Shown in pieces: positions 33,744 through 44,300 of a stretch of 64,000 nucleotides of DNA. Where the stretch lies: contig CAJPFK010000015.1 in NCBI GenBank assembly GCA_905339275.1, positions 1 through 64,000 of the forward strand. Direction: 5' to 3'. Position 1 is the first letter of the stretch, and every line of letters begins with the position of its first letter. Source of the stretch: Methylophilaceae bacterium (GTDB lineage: Bacteria > Pseudomonadota > Gammaproteobacteria > Burkholderiales > Methylophilaceae). The notes beneath the pieces are model-generated. The model had not been told where the DNA came from and searched no databases. It was given only the letters and a program-made list of their open reading frames with translations. The translations under genes and the position numbers were made by a program.

Positions 33744-35023
33744 GCCGCTTCTTCCGTTTTTTCCCCGGCCGTTTTCGTGAATACGGCAGCGAAGAACCCG
33801 TCCGTTTGATGCACATGGGGAAACAGCTTGAGATAATTCCCCGTATCCAGTCCGATATGTTGCTGCGCAAGGATTTGATTGGCTGGGACCAAGGTAAATT
33901 CAGGATGCGTAGCGAGAAACGCCTCGGCAATCTTCTCGTTCTCATCCGCCAGCAAGCTGCAAGTTGCGTAGATCAATCGCCCTCCGCCCTTGACCAGCCT
34001 TGCCGCGCGCGCGAGGATTGAAGCCTGTTTGGCAGTCAGCTCGGTAATATCCTGCTCCGTCTGCCGCCATTTCAAATCCGGATTGCGGCGTAATGTCCCC
34101 AGACCACTGCAAGGCGCATCGACCAGCACACGGTCGAACTTGGCCTGCAAGCGCTTCAATTTCGGGTCCTGCTCGCCTTGAATCAACTGGCTATGCAGAT
34201 TGGAAAGCCCGGAACGCTTCAGGCGCTGGCCAAGATTGGACAGGCGCTTCTCTGACACATCAAAAGCATACAATCTGCCGGAGTTGCGCATCAGCGCGCC
34301 CAGCGCCAGCGTCTTGCCGCCCGCGCCCGCGCAGAAATCGGCCACCATCTCGCCGCGGCGTGGCGCCACAAGATGCGCAAGCAATTGGCTGCCTTCGTCC
34401 TGCACTTCTATCTTGCCGTCGGTGAAAAACGGGTGGCGGCTGATCGTCATTTTCTGCGGCATGCGCAAGCCTATCGGCGAATATGGTGTGGGTGTGACTG
34501 CTGTAGATTCACTGGCAAACCTTTGCGCCACCTCTTCGCGTGTGGCCTTGATTGTATTCACCCGTAAATCCAGGCTGGCCGGCTGGTGCATACTGCGCGC
34601 AATGGTCAGTGCTTCTGCTTCGCCGTATTGTGCGCTGAGTTTCTGCCATAGCCAATCCGGCAAATCCGCCTGTTGCGCCAGCGACAATCCATCCGTCGAC
34701 CTCGCCTTGATCTCCTGCGCCCATTCCTTCTGCCGTTTGCTCAAGCTGGCATCCAGGTCACGCAAGCTCATGCCTTGCACGCGCAGCAACAGGGCCAGCA
34801 GCAACTTGCGTGGGTCTTCGCCTCCGGTCAGATGCGCCAGCAAGCCTTTACGGCGCAATACGCCATAAACCGATTCGGCGACAAAGGCGCGCTCCCTGGT
34901 GCCGAGTTCGCGATTCTGGCGGAAGAAAGCACCGAGCTTGGCATCCGCCGGACCCGGATTATTCAGCACATCCGCCAGCGCCATACCGGCCAGGCGAAGC
35001 AGATTGGGATCGATTCTGTTCAT
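33740..35023 (-). CDS. rsmB: 16S rRNA m5C methyltransferase, RsmB/NOP2 family
   Basis: This SAM-dependent enzyme makes m5C in 16S rRNA. The 427-residue protein has an N-terminal NusB-like part (residues about 1-130), the SAM site (VADFCAGAGGKTLALG) and both catalytic cysteines (DAPCSGLGTLRRNPDLKW and YATCSLLADENE). The N-terminal part points to RsmB rather than RsmF. It is coupled by four-base overlaps to genes on both sides. Confidence 0.9.
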   Translation of the reverse strand: MNRIDPNLLRLAGMALADVLNNPGPADAKLGAFFRQNRELGTRERAFVAESVYGVLRRKGLLAHLTGGEDPRKLLLALLLRVQGMSLRDLDASLSKRQKEWAQEIKARSTDGLSLAQQADLPDWLWQKLSAQYGEAEALTIARSMHQPASLDLRVNTIKATREEVAQRFASESTAVTPTPYSPIGLRMPQKMTISRHPFFTDGKIEVQDEGSQLLAHLVAPRRGEMVADFCAGAGGKTLALGALMRNSGRLYAFDVSEKRLSNLGQRLKRSGLSNLHSQLIQGEQDPKLKRLQAKFDRVLVDAPCSGLGTLRRNPDLKWRQTEQDITELTAKQASILARAARLVKGGGRLIYATCSLLADENEKIAEAFLATHPEFTLVPANQILAQQHIGLDTGNYLKLFPHVHQTDGFFAAVFTKTAGEKTEEAA

Positions 35024-36069
35024 TGCAAAATATCGGTCTTGATATCGGTCATTACCTGCTCAATCACGCTGCCGTCCTTTTCTGTTTTACGTATCTTCAC
35101 TGGCAGGAAGCGGTAATCCACGGCAAGCCAGATCTCTGTTTTCTCATCGCCGTCATCATTCACGTTTTCTATGTGCATGGCGCGGACAACCCCTATTTTA
35201 GTCGACAATTCCTCTTCGCCGGCAAAACTGTAACTGTAGCTTTTCAATCGCTTGCCGTTGGTGATGCTCAATTCCATTTGCTCCAGCGGCGGCACGAACA
35301 TGAACTGGTACATAAAACTCAGCAGGTCCTGCACCCCCTCCTGCAGTGTCATGGTTTGGCTTCCCTTGCTGGTTTGCAGGGTAATGCGCTGATTTTTCCA
35401 GTCGAAGAACGCGCGCTGCGACTTATTGCCCGCACTGCCGAATTCATAAAGGAAACTCGACGGCTGCAGCCCTTTTTCAGAGACCGCCCCTTCGCTGCGC
35501 TGCACCAGTTTTCCGGGAATAAACAGCGTCATCAGTCCCTTGGCCTCGCTGACGCTCTCAAGCAGATAGCTGCCGTCCTCCCTGGACTGGTAACGGATAT
35601 GGCTTCGGCCTATCTTGCTGCCGTTGATGCCACGCAGGATATCGAACCCGGTCTCGACATACGCCAGCGGCTGCGGCTGCTCTTCTGCAATCTCGGGCAC
35701 AACGGGAACCGGCTCCCCGGGCAGCTCGCTGCTAACCGGCCCGCTTTCGGATATGACCGGCACAGCCTGCTCCTGCGGCAGAGCTTCCGGAGCAAGGGGT
35801 TGGTCATCCAGCAGCGGTTCGGGTGCGACAGGCTCTGCAACCGCTGGTTCCGGCCGGGATTCGGGCGGTTTTTCCGCCTTCGGCAGCGGTGCTTCCTTCA
35901 CCAGGCGGGCAAACCTGACTTCCACAACCTCCTGCGCCGGCTCAAACATATTCAGGTCGACACGGATGAATCCAAGCAGAATCAAGTGCAGCAATATTGA
36001 AATCAGCAGCGCCAGACTGGCGCTTGGGAGCACCGGATTGTTCCGGGCCGGCAACCATCTACTCAGCAT
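35020..36069 (-). CDS. DUF3108 protein with a TonB-like N-terminal anchor
   Basis: This 349-residue protein has one N-terminal membrane helix (LALLISILLHLILLGFI) and a Pro/Glu-rich stretch of about 80 residues, together resembling the start of TonB. A C-terminal DUF3108 domain (about 120-349) follows. The domain is like that of the neighbouring gene (FMFVPPLEQMELSITNGKRLK compared with FMFVQPKGDTFKLPVTTGKKLK). It is likely periplasmic and anchored. It overlaps the next DUF3108 gene by 11 nt. Function unknown. Confidence 0.85.
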   Translation of the reverse strand: MLSRWLPARNNPVLPSASLALLISILLHLILLGFIRVDLNMFEPAQEVVEVRFARLVKEAPLPKAEKPPESRPEPAVAEPVAPEPLLDDQPLAPEALPQEQAVPVISESGPVSSELPGEPVPVVPEIAEEQPQPLAYVETGFDILRGINGSKIGRSHIRYQSREDGSYLLESVSEAKGLMTLFIPGKLVQRSEGAVSEKGLQPSSFLYEFGSAGNKSQRAFFDWKNQRITLQTSKGSQTMTLQEGVQDLLSFMYQFMFVPPLEQMELSITNGKRLKSYSYSFAGEEELSTKIGVVRAMHIENVNDDGDEKTEIWLAVDYRFLPVKIRKTEKDGSVIEQVMTDIKTDILQ

Positions 36070-36763
36070 GCAATCCGGTCAATACCTGTTCGACCACGGC
36101 GCCCTTGTCGTCGCGCATCACCAGCTTCACCGGCAGGTAATAAGCCTCGGCGCCCAGCCATAACTCTTTCTGGTCTTCGTCCGCACCTGCTGCTGCGTCC
36201 TGCAGGTGTATGGTTTTATAGCGGCCTGCGGGAACCGCCACCGGCTCGGCACGGGCGGCAATCCGGTACTCGTAGATTTTCAGCTTCTTGCCGGTCGTCA
36301 CCGGCAGCTTGAAGGTATCGCCCTTCGGCTGCACGAACATGAACTGGTAAATCAGGCTGCTGATGTCCTGCGCGCCTTTTTCCAGGCTTGCAGTCACCGG
36401 CTTGCCTTTGACTTTCATGTTGAGGACATTGGCCGGCCAATCGAAGTCGGCATAGAGAGAACGCTTTGCGTTATCGCCCTGGTGCAATTCGAAATGCAGG
36501 GGCCTCAGGCCATCCGGCGTCACATCGCCTGCACTCATCAACCTGCGCTCGCCGAACAGCGCGTAAACACCTATGCCCCTGGTGACGCTCTCGATACGAT
36601 AATTGCCGTTTTCTTCCTTGTAGGTTTCGGTAATATTGGCAAACGGCTGGCCGTTACGGGTTGCCTCGTAGGTCAGCGTAACGGACCTGGGAGCTGCGAT
36701 GACGTGATGGGCCATCAGCAGATGGCCCAGGAATAAAATTGCGATGGAAATATAACGGATCAT
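36059..36763 (-). CDS. DUF3108 protein, secreted
   Basis: This 234-residue protein has a signal peptide (IAILFLGHLLMAHHVIAA) and a DUF3108 beta-rich domain (VTLTYEATRNGQPFANITETYKEENGNYRIES onward). The ATG at 36763 follows AAGGA at 6 nt. It is a tandem relative of the downstream gene but lacks the TonB-like linker. Both precede rsmB in one likely operon. Confidence 0.86.
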   Translation of the reverse strand: MIRYISIAILFLGHLLMAHHVIAAPRSVTLTYEATRNGQPFANITETYKEENGNYRIESVTRGIGVYALFGERRLMSAGDVTPDGLRPLHFELHQGDNAKRSLYADFDWPANVLNMKVKGKPVTASLEKGAQDISSLIYQFMFVQPKGDTFKLPVTTGKKLKIYEYRIAARAEPVAVPAGRYKTIHLQDAAAGADEDQKELWLGAEAYYLPVKLVMRDDKGAVVEQVLTGLHAE

Positions 36764-36838
36764 TGCATTCCTTTTGTGTGGCGTCACCCACACCAACGCA
36801 CTCGACTGCCAAATGGTTGGCATGTCAGCGGAAGCGGG

Positions 36839-37948
36839 CTATACAACCACGGTTGGCGCTTCACCTGCAGCCTGCCGGCGGATTCTGCCAATCACCGACA
36901 CCTGCTCGCCTTCTGCTTCCAGCAGTTTCCCGGCCGCGGCCGCATCCTGCTCGGAGACAATCACCACCATGCCGATGCCGCAGTTGAACGTACGGTACAT
37001 TTCGTCATCCGTCACGTTACCCTGTGCCTGCAGCCAGTTGAACAGCGGCGGCACGGGCCAGCTGCCTTTTTTCACCTCGGCGGTCAGCCCGGCTGGCAGA
37101 ACACGCGGCACATTCTCGGTAATGCCGCCGCCGGTGATATGCGCCATGCCTTTAACCGGGATCGCTTCAATCAATTTCAGCAGCGGCTTGACGTAAATCC
37201 GGGTCGGCGCCATCACCACATCGCGGAAGGGTCGGCCATGAAAGTCGCTGTCCATGTCGATGCCGGATTTGTCGATCAGTTTGCGGATCAGCGAGTAGCC
37301 GTTGGAATGCGCGCCGCTCGACGCCATCCCCAGCAGTACATCCCCCTCGGCAATGGTGCTGCCGTCGATGATGGCCTCCTTGTCGACCGCACCCACCACA
37401 AATCCGGCCAGATCATATTCACCGGCCGGATACATGCCGGGCATCTCGGCAGTTTCACCGCCCACCAGTGCGCAACCGGCCTGTTCACAGCCCTGGGCAA
37501 TACCTTTGATGACCTCTGCCGCGGTACCGACTTCCAGCTTGCCGCAGGCAAAATAATCGAGGAAGAACAGCGGTTCAGCGCCCTGTACCAGGATATCGTT
37601 GACGCTCATGGCGACCAGGTCGATGCCGACGGTGTCGTGCTTGTCCAGCTGAAAAGCCAGCTTGAGCTTGGTGCCCACGCCATCGGTGCCGGAGACCAAT
37701 ACCGGATTCCTGAACTTCTTCGGCATCTCGAACAGGGAACCGAAACCGCCGATGCCGCCCATGACTTCCGGCCGCATGGTACGTCTGGCAAACGGTTTGA
37801 TCTGCTCGACCAGCGCATCGCCTGCTTCGATATCGACCCCCGCATCGCGATAACTGATCGAAGTTTTTGCCGCATCACCGTTTGAAGAATTAGAATTCAA
37901 CTGCGTTCTCGCTTTCCGCTCAAAAATACAACAAGATAAATCATCCAT
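36839..37948 (-). CDS. purM: Phosphoribosylformylglycinamidine cyclo-ligase PurM
   Basis: PurM (AIR synthetase) closes the imidazole ring in purine synthesis. The protein has the family start [32 protein letters not shown], and [11 protein letters not shown] with the ATP-site motifs. The frame opens at ATG 37948 (369 residues), but the family usually starts near SYRDAG. A TTG at 37900 would give 353 residues and may be the real start. It diverges from the PerM-type gene. Confidence 0.95.
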   Translation of the reverse strand: MDDLSCCIFERKARTQLNSNSSNGDAAKTSISYRDAGVDIEAGDALVEQIKPFARRTMRPEVMGGIGGFGSLFEMPKKFRNPVLVSGTDGVGTKLKLAFQLDKHDTVGIDLVAMSVNDILVQGAEPLFFLDYFACGKLEVGTAAEVIKGIAQGCEQAGCALVGGETAEMPGMYPAGEYDLAGFVVGAVDKEAIIDGSTIAEGDVLLGMASSGAHSNGYSLIRKLIDKSGIDMDSDFHGRPFRDVVMAPTRIYVKPLLKLIEAIPVKGMAHITGGGITENVPRVLPAGLTAEVKKGSWPVPPLFNWLQAQGNVTDDEMYRTFNCGIGMVVIVSEQDAAAAGKLLEAEGEQVSVIGRIRRQAAGEAPTVVV

Positions 37949-37971
37949 TTGAAGGCATAATTTTACCCGAT

Positions 37972-39051
37972 ATGACGACCAAACGAGAAAACCTGTTGCC
38001 CGATTACCGTATCGTCCTGCTGGCGCTTGGCTTTCTGGTGATTTTTTACCTGCTTCTGCCCATCATGGCACCGTTCCTGACAGCGGCAATCCTGGCTTAT
38101 ATCTGCAGTCCGCTGGTAGACAAAATCAGCCATTGGAGAATCGGCAGGCTGGCTTTCAGCCGCACGTTGGCGACCATCATCGTAATGTTGCTGCTGATCG
38201 GCATCACCTTCCTGCTTTTCCTGATTATCGTTCCCATGCTGCAAAAAGAATTGCTGCTGCTCATCCAGCGCCTGCCCGATTACATCACTGCCCTGCGCGA
38301 CCGCATCGAACCCTGGCTGCTGCATTATTTCGGTGTATCGCTTTCCATTGACATCGCCCAGATACAGGAAATACTGGCCAAACACTGGAAAACAGCCGGC
38401 AATCTGGTTGCGCCGCTGTTGATTTCCGTCAGCAAAAATGGCTTTGCCATCGTCGCATGGGTCGTCAACCTGTTGCTGGTGCCGGTAGTGCTTTTCTACC
38501 TGCTGCGGGACTGGCACGGAATGGTCAAACGCATTGCGCAGCTCATTCCACGAGGCTGGTTCGACAAGACCGCCGTCATCGCGCAGGAGATCGATGCCGT
38601 ACTGGCCGAATTCCTGCGCGGCCAGCTTTCCGTCATGCTGCTGATGAGCCTGTTCTACGCTGTCGGCCTGTGGGCCGCCGGCCTGGAGCTTGCCATCCCC
38701 GTTGCCCTGATCGCCGGCCTGCTCGGTTTTGTCCCCTACCTTGGCGTGACTATCGGTCTATTATTGGCATTGCTGGCAGCCGCGCTGCAATTCTCGACAC
38801 CGGGTGAAATCGTGCCGATCCTGGTCGTATTTGCAGCCGCGCAACTTTTGGAAGGCTTTGTGCTGACACCCTGGCTGGTCGGCGACCGCATCGGCCTGCA
38901 TCCTGTCGTCGTGATCTTTGCGTTGCTGGCAGGCGGCGAACTGTTCGGTTTTACCGGGATACTGCTTGCCCTGCCGGTCAGCGCCGCCATCGCGGTCGGA
39001 GTGCGTCATGCCAGGCAAACTTATCTTTCCAGCGATCTCTACCTGAAATAA
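37972..39051 (+). CDS. perM: AI-2E family transporter (PerM type)
   Basis: This 359-residue membrane protein has about seven to eight helices and the AI-2E/PerM layout: [19 protein letters not shown] early, a long cytosolic/periplasmic loop, then the [21 protein letters not shown] segment. Members are proposed to export quorum signals or act as antiporters; the role here is unknown. It is followed 2 nt later by hda, the common perM-hda pairing. Confidence 0.87.
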   Translation: MTTKRENLLPDYRIVLLALGFLVIFYLLLPIMAPFLTAAILAYICSPLVDKISHWRIGRLAFSRTLATIIVMLLLIGITFLLFLIIVPMLQKELLLLIQRLPDYITALRDRIEPWLLHYFGVSLSIDIAQIQEILAKHWKTAGNLVAPLLISVSKNGFAIVAWVVNLLLVPVVLFYLLRDWHGMVKRIAQLIPRGWFDKTAVIAQEIDAVLAEFLRGQLSVMLLMSLFYAVGLWAAGLELAIPVALIAGLLGFVPYLGVTIGLLLALLAAALQFSTPGEIVPILVVFAAAQLLEGFVLTPWLVGDRIGLHPVVVIFALLAGGELFGFTGILLALPVSAAIAVGVRHARQTYLSSDLYLK

Positions 39052-39053
39052 CC

Positions 39054-39674
39054 ATGAAACAACTGTTGCTGGATATTCAACCGGCGCCGCCGTCGTCGCT
39101 GGAAAACTTTGTCGTCGGCCGTAACGCCGAAGCCGTGGACAGCCTCAAGTCGGTGATCGGCTGCCGGTCCGGGGTCCGTTTCATTTACCTTTGGGGCCCC
39201 GACGGCAGCGGCAAAACCCACCTCCTTCAAGCCTGTTCCAGGCTGGCAGCAAGGCTGGGGGTACCGCTTACCGTTGCAGACGACGTTCATGCCTACCCGG
39301 ATTCCGAACAAATTGCGCTGTTCAATATTTTCAACAAACTGCGCGAAGACCCCGCCGCCGGGCTGCTGATCGCTGCCGGCATCGCCTCGCCCATGCAAAT
39401 GGGCCTGCGCGACGACCTGGCGACGCGCCTGGCGTGGGGTCTGGTGTATCATCTGCATCCGCTGTCGGACGAAGAAAAAGCACAGGCACTGCGCACCCAT
39501 GCCAGCGAGCGTGGCATGAAACTGCCGGAAGAGGTCATCGATTACTGCCTGCGCCACCTGCGGCGGGATTTGCCTACCCTGGTGGCCACGCTGGACGCGC
39601 TCGATGTCTGGTCGCTCACGGCAAAGAAACCGGTCACCGTGCCTATGCTGCGGCAGCTACTGCAACAGCGCTAA
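39054..39674 (+). CDS. hda: DnaA regulatory inactivator Hda
   Basis: Hda, with the DNA-loaded beta clamp, stimulates ATP hydrolysis by DnaA to prevent over-initiation. The 206-residue protein begins with the clamp-binding motif QLLLDI, followed by a DnaA-like AAA+ fold (WGPDGSGKTHLL Walker A; the sensor and arginine segments LRDDLATRL and LRRDLPTL). Length and order are normal. Confidence 0.92.
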   Translation: MKQLLLDIQPAPPSSLENFVVGRNAEAVDSLKSVIGCRSGVRFIYLWGPDGSGKTHLLQACSRLAARLGVPLTVADDVHAYPDSEQIALFNIFNKLREDPAAGLLIAAGIASPMQMGLRDDLATRLAWGLVYHLHPLSDEEKAQALRTHASERGMKLPEEVIDYCLRHLRRDLPTLVATLDALDVWSLTAKKPVTVPMLRQLLQQR

Positions 39675-39696
39675 GGCATCCTCACACCAGAAAATC

Positions 39697-41352
39697 ATGA
39701 TAAGACTCACGGAAATCAAACTGCCCATAGAACGGGCTCAGGCACTCACGCATCAGGCAGACGAGATCAAGGCTGCCATCCTGAAAAAGCTGGAAATCGC
39801 AGAGAACGAGCTGATCGGTTTCGAGATATTCAAGCGCGGGGTGGACGCACGCAAATCGCATGCAATTCTCTACGTTTACAGCATCGATGCGGAAGTCAGG
39901 AACGAAGCGAAGATTCTGGCAAGATTCCGCAAGGACCCTCATGTAAAACCCGCCCCGGACACCAGCTACCAGCCGGTGGCGAAAGCCCCGGCAAATCTGA
40001 AGGAACGCCCGGTCGTGGTCGGCTTCGGTCCCGCCGGTATCCTTGCCGCCCTGATCCTTGCGCAATCCGGCTTCAGGCCGATTGTGCTGGAACGCGGCAA
40101 GGCCGTGCGTGAACGCACCAGGGACACCTGGGGGCTATGGCGCAAAAGCACGCTCAACCCGGAATCCAACGTGCAATTCGGCGAAGGCGGTGCCGGCACC
40201 TTCTCCGACGGCAAGCTTTACAGCCAGATCAAGGATCCGAAACACTACGGCCGCAAGGTGTTGCAGGAGTTCGTCAAAGCCGGCGCACCGGAAGAAATCC
40301 TCTATGTCAGCCATCCGCACATAGGCACTTTCCGCCTGGTCGGCATGGTGGAGGAAATGCGCAACACCATCATTGCATTGGGCGGCGAAATCCGTTTTCA
40401 GAGCCGCGTTGAAGATATCGAAATCGAACAGGGCGAGGTACGGGGCGTAGTGCTGCAAAACGGCGAACGCATTGCCACCCGCCACCTGGTTCTGGCCGTG
40501 GGGCATAGCGCGCGCGACACCTTCGAGATGATTCACAGGCGCGGCATTTATATCGAAGCCAAACCGTTTTCCATCGGTTTCCGCATCGAGCACCCGCAAT
40601 CGCTGATCGACCGGGCGAGATACGGCAGGAGCTATAGCGAAGACCTGCTCGCCAAACTGGGTGCGGCAGATTACAAACTCGTGCACCACGCCAGCAACGG
40701 ACGCTCGGTTTACAGTTTCTGCATGTGCCCCGGCGGCACGGTGGTTGCAGCCGCATCGGAACCGGAACGTGTCGTCACCAACGGCATGAGCCAATATTCA
40801 CGCAACGAGCGCAATGCCAACGCGGGCATCGTTGTCGGCATCTCGCCCGAGCAGGACTACCCGGGCGACCCGTTGGCTGGCATGCGCTTCCAGCGCGAAC
40901 TGGAATCTCAAGCCTATATACTGGGCGGCAGCAATTATCAGGCGCCGGGACAATTGATCGGCGATTTCCTCGCCAACCGGCCTTCGACAAAATTCGGTGA
41001 AGTCATGCCTTCTTACACGCCGGGCGTGCACCTCACCAACCTGGACACTGCTTTGCCGGAGTATGCCATCAGCGCGATACGCGAAGCGATTCCGGCATTT
41101 GCCAAACAGATTCCCGGCTTCGACCTGGCCGACGGCATACTCACCGGCGTCGAAACCCGCACCTCATCGCCGGTACGCATCAAACGCGACGATGCATCCC
41201 TGCAGAGCGTCAACACCAGGGGGCTCTACCCAACTGGCGAAGGCGCGGGCTACGCGGGCGGCATACTTTCTGCCGCGGTTGACGGCATCAAGGTGGCGGA
41301 AGCGGTTGCGCTGGATCTGCTGGCGGAACAGCCGTCTTCGCTCCCGGCCTGA
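39697..41352 (+). CDS. FAD-dependent dehydrogenase (COG2509-like)
   Basis: This 551-residue flavoprotein has an N-terminal ferredoxin-like domain (about residues 1-85). The Rossmann FAD site follows (VVVGFGPAGILAALILAQSG) with further signatures (GEGGAGTFSDGKLYS, GLYPTGEGAGYAGGI). Members are widespread and uncharacterised. The ATG at 39697 is chosen over an upstream frame that runs into hda. Its 3' end overlaps the convergent DUF748 gene by 65 nt. Confidence 0.85.
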   Translation: MIRLTEIKLPIERAQALTHQADEIKAAILKKLEIAENELIGFEIFKRGVDARKSHAILYVYSIDAEVRNEAKILARFRKDPHVKPAPDTSYQPVAKAPANLKERPVVVGFGPAGILAALILAQSGFRPIVLERGKAVRERTRDTWGLWRKSTLNPESNVQFGEGGAGTFSDGKLYSQIKDPKHYGRKVLQEFVKAGAPEEILYVSHPHIGTFRLVGMVEEMRNTIIALGGEIRFQSRVEDIEIEQGEVRGVVLQNGERIATRHLVLAVGHSARDTFEMIHRRGIYIEAKPFSIGFRIEHPQSLIDRARYGRSYSEDLLAKLGAADYKLVHHASNGRSVYSFCMCPGGTVVAAASEPERVVTNGMSQYSRNERNANAGIVVGISPEQDYPGDPLAGMRFQRELESQAYILGGSNYQAPGQLIGDFLANRPSTKFGEVMPSYTPGVHLTNLDTALPEYAISAIREAIPAFAKQIPGFDLADGILTGVETRTSSPVRIKRDDASLQSVNTRGLYPTGEGAGYAGGILSAAVDGIKVAEAVALDLLAEQPSSLPA

Positions 41353-44300
41353 CCCCCAGCTCCATACGCAGATTGACCTGTTTGCCGTCACCCTTGACCT
41401 TGGCGGCTTCAGTCACCGCAACGCGACTCGCATCCAGCCCCGAAGAATTCACCAGGTAATCCCGCATCCCGGTAGTCCTGGATTGCGCCAGTTGGCGCAG
41501 TTCCTCATCGGATACCGCTACTGTAGCCCTCAGTTGCTCCAGTTTTTCAGTATAGACGGGCAAGTCCTCGGGCCTGGATTTCCTGAAGTAGTCTTTCACC
41601 GCATCCACCGCCCTGAGGCTGCCACCGCCACCTGTACGCGACTTCAGCAGGCGCTCGACGGCAGATTGCGCTTTGGGATTGGTCAGGTCCACCGGGCCGG
41701 GTTGCTCATCCGCCTGCAGCCTGATACCCATCTCCTCCAGCACATCCCGTCGCGTCGCCAGGTCCTGCAGTGCAGCCTTGTCCACCACAGGGTCGAAGGC
41801 AGGCACCAGGTTCAATGTCAGCGATGGACGCTTGCTCATGGCTTCCGCTATCGTCTTCAGCTTCTCCCGCTCTTGCGGTGCCAATTCGGCCCGGCCCGGA
41901 TCGAAACCGACATCCTGCATTTTTTCGGAATCCGCGCCCAGCAGCTTGCCCAAGGCGCGGAACGGTGACGTCACGATCTTGGTCAGCACGTTGACCACGG
42001 CCTTCCAGATGATTTTCCCGTAACTGAACTGCGGGTCATCCAGGCTCCCGGAAATCGGCAAATCCAGATCGATCAGGCCGTCGCTGTCTTCCAGCAGCGC
42101 AATCGCCAGATCCAGCGGCAAGCTCATCGCATCCGGGCTTTCCACCCGCTCGCCGAGTTTCAGCTTGTTGATGACGAACTTGTTCTCGCCGGCCAACTGG
42201 CGTTGCTTGATCTTGTATTCGAGATCGACCGACAGCTTGCCGGAATCGATTTTACGACCGGCAAACTTGCCGGAATACGGCGTCAGGCGGTTCATTTCAA
42301 GATTCTGGAACGCCAGCTTGAGATCGGTGAAATCCGTCGCCTGGAATGGCTGCACCGAGCCTCTGATACGGGCTGAGCCAAATTCATCAACCTTGCCGTC
42401 CAGTTCCACCTGGGCGGTTGTCGCCGGGTCGCTGGACAATCCGTTGATGACGCCGGAGAGTGAATTGATATGCGTACCGAACTGCGGCCTGAGCGTCAAA
42501 TCGGCAAATTCCAGATCGGCGCCATCAATGCTGACACGCTCTATCCCCACCTGGAAGCTGTCATTACCGGCTTCAGCCCTTGCCGGTCCGGCAGGCTGGT
42601 CCGTTTCCGCATCCTGCTGACGCAGAATCCGCTTCACATTCATCGTGCCGTCTTCATGGATGATGAACTTCCCTGCGGGCTGGACGATGCGAAGCTCATT
42701 GAGCTGCAAGCGGTTGGGAGCCAGCGTAAATTTCAGCGTATCGCTGGCAACCTCCTTCCAGGCGAGGAAAGGCGCGCCAGTCGCCTCCTCGGAGATAGCA
42801 AGCTGCCGGATGCTGAACCCGCCCTGGAATTGCCCTTTCAGGGACTTCGCATTGTCGAGGGCAAGTTTACCATGCAGGCGCAAAACGCCAGCATCCAGCT
42901 TGAGCAAGGCCGCCTGGTTGATATAAGGGGAGAAAGCCCTGAGTGCGAGGTCGTTCAGCTTGAGCTGCAAATCTGCCTTCATGGGGAACAATGCCAGTTT
43001 GCCTCCCGCTTCCATTGCCCCGCCCTGTTTCACCTGGAGCCTCGCTTTTACCGGCAAGGGTTTGGCCAGATCCTGCGAAACATGCTGCAACTCCATGCTT
43101 GCATTCTGGATATCGAATATCGCCGGTGTTCTGGTGGTTCTGTCCTCAATATGCACAGCGGCATTTTCCAGTGCCAGCCTGTCCACGCCGAATTTCCAGG
43201 CCGGTGCTGACACTGGCTGCCCGGCGGAATCCGCTGCTTTGCCGGACGGCAATGGCGTCAGCACGGCTTGCCAGTTCAACGGCTTACCGGCTTCCTGCAA
43301 TACCTGGGCTTTCAGGCCCGAGAACACCATCTCCGACAAATTGAAGGTACTGTCTTTCAAGCTGAGGTTGCCATCCTTCAGGCTGATGCCGGCCAGGCTG
43401 GCGACAGGCTGCGGATATAGCGCGGACTGCAAGACCAGGCCGGCGATCTGGCTATCCAACGACTGAATCTCGATCGCGCCATTCGGATTACCGACCGAAA
43501 ATCCCAGGCTGATCTCCTTGGCAGCCAGTCTGAGCGGATACAGGAAAGCTTCGTCCTGATGACTCGTCTGCCATTGCTCCAGCCGCACGCGATTGACCGC
43601 AAAATTCACCGGAGCGGATACCTCCTCCGGCTCCATGGCGGATTCGACCGCGGGCTCCGTCCGGCCGGTGGAAAATGCGCCTGCCAGTTGCTGCCAGTCG
43701 ATGCTGCCATCCTTGCTGCGGCGAGTGTTGATGATGCCTTCCCTCAGCAGCACATCCTCTACCTGCAGCCGATTGCCGGCCAGATCAAAACCGACGCCCT
43801 TGACCGCAGCCTCATTCAGGCTGAACAGCGTACTTCCCTGTTGGGTAAGCGAAAGCTGCTGTAATGCAAGCTCCAGATTCCGGAAATTTAGTTCCGTCTC
43901 GGTCTGCCTGGAAAAGGACAGCGCAGGCAGTTGCAAACGAAGCTGCTCCAGCACGATGCCGGATTGGGCGCTGACCGGAGAAGCCAGATCGGCCGCAACA
44001 TGGTCAAGCGTCAGGCCCAGGTTTTCAATCTGTACTTGCGGGAAAGGCTCCGTATCGCCCTTGACAAGGGCAAAGCGATAATTGAACCGTGTAGCGAGGC
44101 CGCCATCGGTGACGTTAACCGGATTGGCTTCCGTCCTGACAATTTCCGCCAGTTTTGCCAGCCTGATACCTTCCATCTGCACCTCGCCCGAGGATATGAG
44201 CGGGTTCAGGCCCAAGTCGCCTTTCCATTTGAGGCTGCCGCCCTGCTCCGGCAGTCTGGCCAGAATCGCATAATCGCCCCTGTCTTGCGGCAAGGTGGAA

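Noticed and set aside
34810-36000. Long plus-strand frame over DUF3108 and rsmB
   Set aside because: Shadow of GC-rich coding sequence on the other strand; no family or ribosome site.
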